A stretch of DNA of 64,000 nt from Methanomassiliicoccales archaeon (GTDB taxonomy: Archaea > Thermoplasmatota > Thermoplasmata > Methanomassiliicoccales > UBA472): contig JAPKYK010000002.1 in NCBI GenBank assembly GCA_026394395.1, positions 62,001-126,000 of the forward strand, written 5' to 3'. How positions within the stretch are numbered: position 1 is the stretch's first letter; each line of letters starts with the position of its first letter. A program made the position numbers and the translations under genes. This document shows positions 59,356-64,000 of this stretch, piece after piece. The notes under the pieces are model-generated. The model was not told the origin of the DNA. It did not search any database and saw only the letters and a program-made list of their open reading frames with translations.

Positions 59356-59882
59356 CCCCGTATCTCCTGTAGCAAGGCGGCCGCCTCCTTGCGGAAAGAG
59401 CATAGGTCGGACTCGTTGATCAGAACGATGTCCGCCAAGGCGATGGTCTCTCCCAGGCCCCAGCTCAGCTCCCGACGGTCCCTCTCCTCGAACTCTTTAA
59501 TGCTTTTAGGGGCGTCCGCCCTGCCCCTTCCGACCAAGCGGAGGTAGCGCGTCGCTGGAGAGCTGTGGATCGAGATGATCTTGACCTCTTGACCGAACGC
59601 TTCCCGGAAGACACGCACCTCGGGCATCCCCCGGCACCCGTCAATGATGGTGTCCCCGGTACCGACCAGGGGAACGATGCGCTTGGCCCAGATGTCGTAC
59701 CCGTACCGCTCCCGCTCCTTATGGGCGAACTTGCCGACGTCCTGTGCGGGAACGTCATGTTTGGCCGCCTCCGCCCGGACCACGTCGCCCATGCGACGGA
59801 CCTCGAACCCCAGGCCCAAAGCGACGGCGACCAGTTCCTCCTTGCCCGCCCCAGGCATCCCAGTTAGGATGAAAACGCACAT
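59352..59882 (-). CDS. UPF0200/dephospho-CoA-kinase-like P-loop protein
   Basis: A 176-residue P-loop kinase. Walker A is 'GMPGAGKEELV', followed by 'VRRMGDVVRAEAAKH', the LID-type region 'RLVGRGRADAPKS', 'IIDGCRGMPEVRVF' and 'ADIVLINESD'. The UPF0200 group is related to CoaE and nucleoside-phosphate kinases. Some archaea lack a recognisable CoaE, so a dephospho-CoA kinase role has been suspected, but it is not shown here. It forms a two-gene unit with the 59080 gene. Confidence 0.82.
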   Translation of the reverse strand: MCVFILTGMPGAGKEELVAVALGLGFEVRRMGDVVRAEAAKHDVPAQDVGKFAHKERERYGYDIWAKRIVPLVGTGDTIIDGCRGMPEVRVFREAFGQEVKIISIHSSPATRYLRLVGRGRADAPKSIKEFEERDRRELSWGLGETIALADIVLINESDLCSFRKEAAALLQEIRG

Positions 59883-59939
59883 CTTCCTCGCCCTGTCGAA
59901 CGCTCGATCAAATAATGAATGGCGAAAAGGTTTGCCGGC

Positions 59940-60398
59940 CTACATCAGGTTCTCGGCGATATCGTCCACCAGCCGGTCACAGTAAATGCAGCGCAGCACC
60001 GGCGGGTTCTTGGATTCCACCACGAACTCCGGTTCCACTGGTTCGTTCATGTTGGTGATGCAATTGGGGTTACTGCAGCGCGCTTTTCCAACCACGCGCT
60101 CCGGCATCTTGACATTGTACTTCTCCGCCACGTTAAAGTCGCGGATGATGTTGATGGTGGCCTTCGGCGAGATCAGCGCTATCTTGTCGACCTCCTTGGG
60201 GTCGAGCTCGCGGTCCTCCACCTTCACCACGTCCTTCCAGCCCTCCTTCTTCGAGGGCACGTGCATCAGCACGCTCACCGGGGACTGCACCTTGCCATCG
60301 GTCATGCCGATGATGCGCAATACCTTGAGGGCCATGCCGCAGTCGATGTGGTCTATGACCGTTCCGTTGCGGATCGGTGTTACCTTGAACTCCTTCAT
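59940..60398 (-). CDS. pyrI: Aspartate carbamoyltransferase regulatory chain
   Basis: A 152-residue regulatory subunit. The N-terminal nucleotide-binding domain has 'VTPIRNGTVIDHIDCGMA' and 'IALISPKATINIIRD'. The C-terminal zinc domain has 'CSNPNCITN' and 'LRCIYCDRLV'. It binds CTP/ATP and tunes PyrB. The start at 60398 overlaps the pyrB stop by one base, with GGAGGTGAGCTGTG upstream. Confidence 0.96.
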   Translation of the reverse strand: MKEFKVTPIRNGTVIDHIDCGMALKVLRIIGMTDGKVQSPVSVLMHVPSKKEGWKDVVKVEDRELDPKEVDKIALISPKATINIIRDFNVAEKYNVKMPERVVGKARCSNPNCITNMNEPVEPEFVVESKNPPVLRCIYCDRLVDDIAENLM

Positions 60399-61327
60399 CA
60401 CAGCTCACCTCCCAGGACCAGATTGAGCAAGGCCATTCTCACGGGGACCCCATTGAAGGCCTGCTCGAAGTACTTGGCGTGCGGCGTCTCGTCCACCTCC
60501 GGGTCGATCTCATCCACCCGGGGCAACGGATGCATCACGATGAGGTCGCTCTTGGCTTCCCGCAGAAGCTTGCGGTCCACCCGATAGGTGCCGGCCACCT
60601 TCTGGTACTCGGCCATGTCCGGGAACCTCTCCTTCTGTATGCGCGTGACATAGAGCACGTCCGCGTCGGCGATGGTCTCCTCCAGATGATTGGTCAGCTT
60701 CGGTTTGCAGCCCAGCCTCTCCACCTGCTTCACCGTCTCCTTGGGCATCTGCAGGGTGGGCGGGGCCACGAAGGTCAGTTCCACCCCGAAGGAGGCCAAC
60801 GCCTCCGCCAAAGAGTGCGCCGTGCGCCCATACTTCAGGTCGCCGACCATGACTATCTTGAGCTTTTCGAAGTCCTTCTTGACCCGTTTGATGGTGAAAA
60901 GGTCCAGGAGCGTCTGGGTCGGGTGCTGACCGGCTCCGTCCCCGGCGTTAATGACCGGCTTGGACGAAAACCTGGCCGCCAGCCTGGCCGACCCCTCCCG
61001 TGGATGCCTAATGACGATGATGTCGGAGTAGACCTCCACCATGCGAATGGTATCGGCCAGGGACTCGCCCTTGGATATGGAGCTCATGGACGGTACCCCC
61101 AGATCGGTGATGCTGCCGCCCAGGCGCATCATGGCGCTCTCGAAGGACATGCGGGTCCTGGTAGAGGGCTCGAAGAAAAGCGTAGCCAGGATCTTCCCGT
61201 CCAGGGCCTTGGACCGCTTCTCCCCCCGAGCGTAGGGTATCATCTTTTCGGAGTATTCAAGGATCTGCTCGATCTGTTCTCGGTTCAGATCACGGATCGA
61301 CACGATGTCCATGCCTGTGAAGCTCAT
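60398..61327 (-). CDS. pyrB: Aspartate carbamoyltransferase catalytic chain
   Basis: A 309-residue catalytic subunit for the first committed step of pyrimidine synthesis. 'FFEPSTRTRMSFE' is the carbamoyl-phosphate site. 'HPTQTLLD' and 'MHPLPRVDEID' are the other signature motifs. The length is typical. The start at 61327 may be leaderless; a second Met at 61312 is possible. It forms an operon with pyrI. Confidence 0.96.
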   Translation of the reverse strand: MSFTGMDIVSIRDLNREQIEQILEYSEKMIPYARGEKRSKALDGKILATLFFEPSTRTRMSFESAMMRLGGSITDLGVPSMSSISKGESLADTIRMVEVYSDIIVIRHPREGSARLAARFSSKPVINAGDGAGQHPTQTLLDLFTIKRVKKDFEKLKIVMVGDLKYGRTAHSLAEALASFGVELTFVAPPTLQMPKETVKQVERLGCKPKLTNHLEETIADADVLYVTRIQKERFPDMAEYQKVAGTYRVDRKLLREAKSDLIVMHPLPRVDEIDPEVDETPHAKYFEQAFNGVPVRMALLNLVLGGEL

Positions 61328-61415
61328 GCTCTCGTTGTTGAATCCTCAAGACCGTATTTGACTCTTGGGATAGTGTGGGAAGGTTACCGGGCAGGTCTCA
61401 GTAGAAAAAAGAACA

Positions 61416-61778
61416 TCACTTGGGTTCTCCGCTCTCGAAATGCTCGAGGGCGGACCTCATCTTTTCATACCATTTGTCCACGCAGCTCTGCAGCTTGTCC
61501 CGCAGCTCGGAACGGCTGATGGCCCGGTACACGTGATAATATCCCCCGCGCGGTATGCTGCGGGTCTCCCTGAACACCATGCCGCAGGTCAGCATCTTCT
61601 GCAACGCCCGGTAGACGGTGGAGCGGTCCTTGCCCATGAGGTCAGATAGCTCGTTGGCGTTGACCGGTCCGGTCTCCAGCAGGCGTTCGTACACCTCCAC
61701 CTCGAAACCGTTGAGGCTGTAGGCGCATTGCACCAGGTCCTGACAGTTGTTGATCTTCCCTATGGATTCCGGCAGCAT
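61416..61778 (-). CDS. Winged-helix (TrmB-type) transcription regulator
   Basis: A 120-residue protein. The wHTH reads 'LNGFEVEVYERLLETG', 'NANELSDLMGKDRSTVYRAL' and the wing 'VFRETRSIPRGGYYHVY'. Two Cys occur ('NNCQDLVQCAY', 'LTCGMV'), which might sense redox or persulfide. It is divergent from the TusA/DsrE operon with 89 bases between, and a palindrome lies there (61834-61849). It probably represses that operon. TTTCTTAGGAAAGGAGCGGG lies before the ATG as a ribosome binding region. Confidence 0.82.
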   Translation of the reverse strand: MLPESIGKINNCQDLVQCAYSLNGFEVEVYERLLETGPVNANELSDLMGKDRSTVYRALQKMLTCGMVFRETRSIPRGGYYHVYRAISRSELRDKLQSCVDKWYEKMRSALEHFESGEPK

Positions 61779-61867
61779 AGACCCCGCTCCTTTCCTAAGA
61801 AAAGCTTATAAACTAACAGTTATATATAATTGTTGCACAACCGTGCAAAACCGTTAAGGTGAGTTCA
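61779..61867. promoter_or_regulatory. Divergent promoter with palindromic operator candidate
   Basis: TTATATATAA (61821-61830) is a strong TATA box for the sulfur-relay operon. Just downstream, TTGCAC-AACC-GTGCAA (61834-61849) is a perfect 6-base inverted repeat. It covers the region between TATA and the expected transcription start, ideal for a repressor. AAGGTGA at 61856-61862 is the ribosome binding site for tusA. Confidence 0.6.
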
Positions 61868-62095
61868 ATGGATAAGAATGATATGCTTGACGCCAAGGGC
61901 CTCATGTGTCCTATGCCTATCGTGAAGCTTGCCAAGAAGATGAAGGAAATGAAGGTCGGTTCCGTCCTCGAGTTGATCGCCGACGACGTGGGGGCCAAAG
62001 AGGACGTGCCCGCGTGGTGCAGTCGGACCGGCAACGAGCTTGTGGGGCAGAAGGAAGAGGGCGGCAATTTCTACTTCTACATCAAGAAGGTCTAG
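61868..62095 (+). CDS. TusA-family sulfur carrier protein
   Basis: A 75-residue TusA-like protein. The sulfur-binding motif is 'DAKGLMCPMPIVKLAKKM' (CPxP), and a later Cys is in 'PAWCSRTGNE'. TusA-like proteins hand persulfide sulfur to DsrE-type partners, or in other systems to tRNA thiolation or selenium metabolism. It is first in an operon with three DsrE-like genes. The ATG at 61868 follows AAGGTGAGTTCA. It stops at TAG. Confidence 0.9.
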   Translation: MDKNDMLDAKGLMCPMPIVKLAKKMKEMKVGSVLELIADDVGAKEDVPAWCSRTGNELVGQKEEGGNFYFYIKKV

Positions 62096-62132
62096 TAAAT
62101 AAGATGGATATCGATATAACAGGGTGATGAAA

Positions 62133-62543
62133 ATGGCAGAGAGCAAGAAATTCGCTATAGTGGTGTCCGAAGGCACCTTCGACAAGGCCATGATGTCCAT
62201 GATGATGGGCAACACCGCGGCCAGCATGGGGATAGACACGCATATCTACTTCACCTTCTTCGGCCTGAACCTGCTGAAGAAGGGAGCAAAACCGAAGATG
62301 CCCGGGATGTTCCGGTTCTTCACCGGCATGATGGTCAAGAAGATGAAGGGCATTGGCATAGAGGGATTCCAGGAACAGCTGGCCATGGCCAAGGACCTAG
62401 GCATCCACTTATATGCCTGCGGCACCTCCATGGAGATAATGGGGGTCAAGAAGGAGGACCTCATCGAGGGTGTTACCATACTCGGAGCTGCGGCCTTCCT
62501 AAACGTCGGCATGGATTCCGACATGCAGCTGTTCATCGGCTGA
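62133..62543 (+). CDS. DsrE/DsrF-family protein
   Basis: A 136-residue protein of the DsrE/F/DrsE fold with Met-rich helices ('MMSMMMGNTAASMG', 'FFTGMMVKKMKG'). The presumed active Cys is in 'IHLYACGTSMEIMG', the position used in DsrE-like sulfurtransferases. It may accept persulfide from the TusA-like protein upstream, and the Met-rich helix may touch the membrane. The ATG at 62133 has GGTGATGA upstream. Confidence 0.85.
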   Translation: MAESKKFAIVVSEGTFDKAMMSMMMGNTAASMGIDTHIYFTFFGLNLLKKGAKPKMPGMFRFFTGMMVKKMKGIGIEGFQEQLAMAKDLGIHLYACGTSMEIMGVKKEDLIEGVTILGAAAFLNVGMDSDMQLFIG

Positions 62544-62553
62544 AGGTGATAGC

Positions 62554-62853
62554 GTGAAGTCCAAGCTGTTCATGATGCTGAAATCGCCCCACGAGTTCAC
62601 CGGGATGGACCTAATAAGGTCCATCGGCGCAGGCTCGAGCACCGCCGCCATCCTCTTCGAGGACGCGGTGATTTTCGCGGCCAACGCCAAGAAGGGCCAG
62701 GAGCTGCAATCCGCGGTTAAGGATGTGTACGTGATAAAGGACGACTGGGAGGCCAGGGGCCTTCCGTTGGCCATGACCAGTTTCAAGCTGATCGACTACC
62801 CCGAAGCGGTCGACCTCATCATGGAGAGGTACGACCAGACCATAACGGTGTGA
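62554..62853 (+). CDS. DsrH/TusB-like small protein without Cys
   Basis: A 99-residue protein starting at GTG with 'KSKLFMMLKSPHEFTG', resembling the DsrH/TusB member of the DsrEFH family ('AAILFEDAVIFAANAKKG', 'VYVIKDDWEARGLP'). It has no Cys at all, whereas TusB-type proteins usually keep one, so a structural role is more likely than sulfur transfer. GGTGATAGC precedes the start. It is the third gene of the operon. Confidence 0.75.
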   Translation: MKSKLFMMLKSPHEFTGMDLIRSIGAGSSTAAILFEDAVIFAANAKKGQELQSAVKDVYVIKDDWEARGLPLAMTSFKLIDYPEAVDLIMERYDQTITV

Positions 62854-62862
62854 GGTGACAAG

Positions 62863-63343
62863 ATGAAGACCATGGTGATACAGGTGAGGACAGGTACCAT
62901 GATGAACATGGACACCAACATCGCCGTCAAGCTGGTCCAGGCCGCTCTCGATAAGGGATACGGGGTGCGCATATTCGGGTACGGCGAGGCCGTGACCCTG
63001 GTGAAGGGTAACCAAGCCCCCGTACGGGTTCGAAGAGGCCTTCGCCGGCCTGCGTGCCGGACTAGGCATGCTGGCATCAGGACAGGTCCCGGTCTCCAAT
63101 GCATTGTTGGTGGGTGAGGGCACGCTGAACGCCGTGGCTGCCCAGAAGCCCGAGGCCATTAAAATGCCTTCTAACATCGAGGCCATCAACGACCTGCTGG
63201 ACTTCGAGGCCAAGGTCTACGTCGTCCGCGAGGACCTACAGCGCATAGCCGGTGACGTACCCTTGCTGGAGGGCGTGGAGCTCATCGATTGGGAGAAGGC
63301 TCGCCAGGTCATCGCCGAGCATGACATGGTCACCACCTTCTAA
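62863..63343 (+). pseudogene. DsrE-family protein, frameshifted at a C5 tract
   Basis: The first frame (62863-63117) starts 'MKTMVIQVRTGTMMNMD' and loses sense after 'VKGNQAP'. The second frame carries 'YGFEEAFAGLRAGLGML' through 'ASGQVPVSNALLVGEGTL' to 63343. Removing one C from the run at 63017-63021 rejoins them into a DsrE-like protein of about 159 residues. A one-base error or a real mutation are both possible. The intact protein would be the fourth member of the TusA-DsrE operon. GGTGACAAG before the ATG supports expression. Confidence 0.8.
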
Positions 63344-63390
63344 ACCCCTTCAAACCATCCTTTTTTAATAGGCAGAGCAATCACCGTTTT

Positions 63391-64000
63391 ATGTTGGAGC
63401 TGCTGGCCAGGTCGGGTACCTCCCGCCGGTGCCGCTGGACCGTGGAAGGCGCCTCGGCGGAAACGCCGGGCGTCTTCACCGTGAACGGCGGTGAGCAGGA
63501 ACTGAGCGTCACCGCGGACCCCGACGGCCTGAGATTGTACTTGGACGGGAGGTCGGTCCTGCAAGCGGCCGGGAACGGTCTGACGTTCCCCCTGCGCACA
63601 CGCGGCTCCAAGAACGAAGCGTGCCTGCCCCCGACCCCAACGTCCTCGGACGTGGCCGTGATAGAGGGGTCCTTCGAGCTCCGGCGCGACGCCCGGGCGT
63701 TCGTAGAGGCGATCGTCTCCCTGAGAAAGGAGGTCGGTCGCTCTCAGCTCATATACGTCCCGGGTATGGCCGACGTATCCAATGTCGCCCTCCTGATCTA
63801 TCTGGGTGTGGACCTTGTGGACACCGCCCTGGTGGACCACCGCGCCGCGCTAGGACAGGCCTCGCTCCCGGAAGGCAGCGTCTCCGTGGAAAAGGCCCCC
63901 TGGGCCTTGGATGGGGAGGACAGCCTGATGCTGCTGAACCGCCGGGCCTTGCGGAAGGAGCTGGACCTGGTCATGCACATGATAGCCGCCGGCCGGATGC
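63391..64000 (+). CDS. Archaeosine synthase / tRNA-guanine transglycosylase-like protein (ArcS), N-terminal part
   Basis: Open from the ATG at 63391 to the window end (203 residues, incomplete). The segment 'LIYVPGMADVSNVALLIYLG' and following 'VDLVDTALVDHRAALG' match the TGT-like N-terminal domain of ArcS/TgtA2, which converts preQ0 to archaeosine at tRNA position 15. The zinc and PUA parts are beyond the end. A TATA-like TTTTTTAATAGG lies 20-30 bases upstream, suggesting a leaderless transcript. It follows the DsrE operon on the same strand after 47 bases. Confidence 0.78.
   Translation, partial: MLELLARSGTSRRCRWTVEGASAETPGVFTVNGGEQELSVTADPDGLRLYLDGRSVLQAAGNGLTFPLRTRGSKNEACLPPTPTSSDVAVIEGSFELRRDARAFVEAIVSLRKEVGRSQLIYVPGMADVSNVALLIYLGVDLVDTALVDHRAALGQASLPEGSVSVEKAPWALDGEDSLMLLNRRALRKELDLVMHMIAAGRM

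Overview
The window is archaeal chromosome. It carries GGGP and DGGGP synthases for ether lipids, isopentenyl phosphate kinase, RadA and RadB, aIF2-alpha, eL44 and eS27 ribosomal proteins, Nop10, Bud32, Trm-G10, an archaeal CCA-adding enzyme, archaeosine synthase, and TATA-driven, often leaderless genes with GGTGA-type ribosome binding sites. Unlinked 5S rRNA genes, a corrinoid-type UroD methyltransferase and a cyclic-2,3-diphosphoglycerate-synthetase-like GTPase point to Thermoplasmatota, perhaps near Methanomassiliicoccales. That placement is inference. TAG serves as an ordinary stop in several genes.

Layout. 0-5.6 kb: small stress and cupin genes, tRNA-Leu, a patch of gene debris bounded by a decayed tRNA-Leu 3' half, and an LRR/Fn3 surface protein. 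6-10.3 kb: a GT-C membrane enzyme, NikR, and a divergent metal ABC transporter whose permease is truncated. 10.5-16.3 kb: a UroD methyltransferase, an unknown 149-residue protein, a radical SAM enzyme, a zinc ribbon, DUF169 and an AMP-forming CoA ligase, which may be one C1 or methyl module. 16.4-44.7 kb: mostly housekeeping. This holds PdxT, ether-lipid synthesis, a site-2 protease, tRNA modification and CCA addition, recombinases, MTA/SAH deaminase, a translation cluster (eL44-eS27-aIF2alpha-Nop10-PAC2), RpiA, diphthamide synthesis, two divergent peroxiredoxins, a transglutaminase-like surface protein, epimerase/XTPase/Bud32/XPD-like helicase, and an IdsA-Fni-IPK isoprenoid operon.

44.7-53 kb is the most unusual part. 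A gene for a giant, membrane-tethered extracellular protein has about 18 SdrD-B-like domains, then a DUF11-like domain interrupted by Cys/Gly/Trp-rich sequence. Two identical 5S rRNA genes in the same orientation flank it, both transcribed opposite to it. The reading frame breaks once, exactly at the end of a perfect 142-bp internal repeat. 53-59 kb carries a DUF835 protein, a DUF92 membrane protein and a second giant surface protein (FG-GAP, six PKD domains, one TM helix, cytoplasmic tail).

59-64 kb: a UPF0200 kinase-like gene, PyrBI, and a divergent regulator facing a TusA/DsrE-type sulfur-relay operon with a clean palindromic operator candidate. One DsrE gene is frameshifted. The start of archaeosine synthase closes the window.
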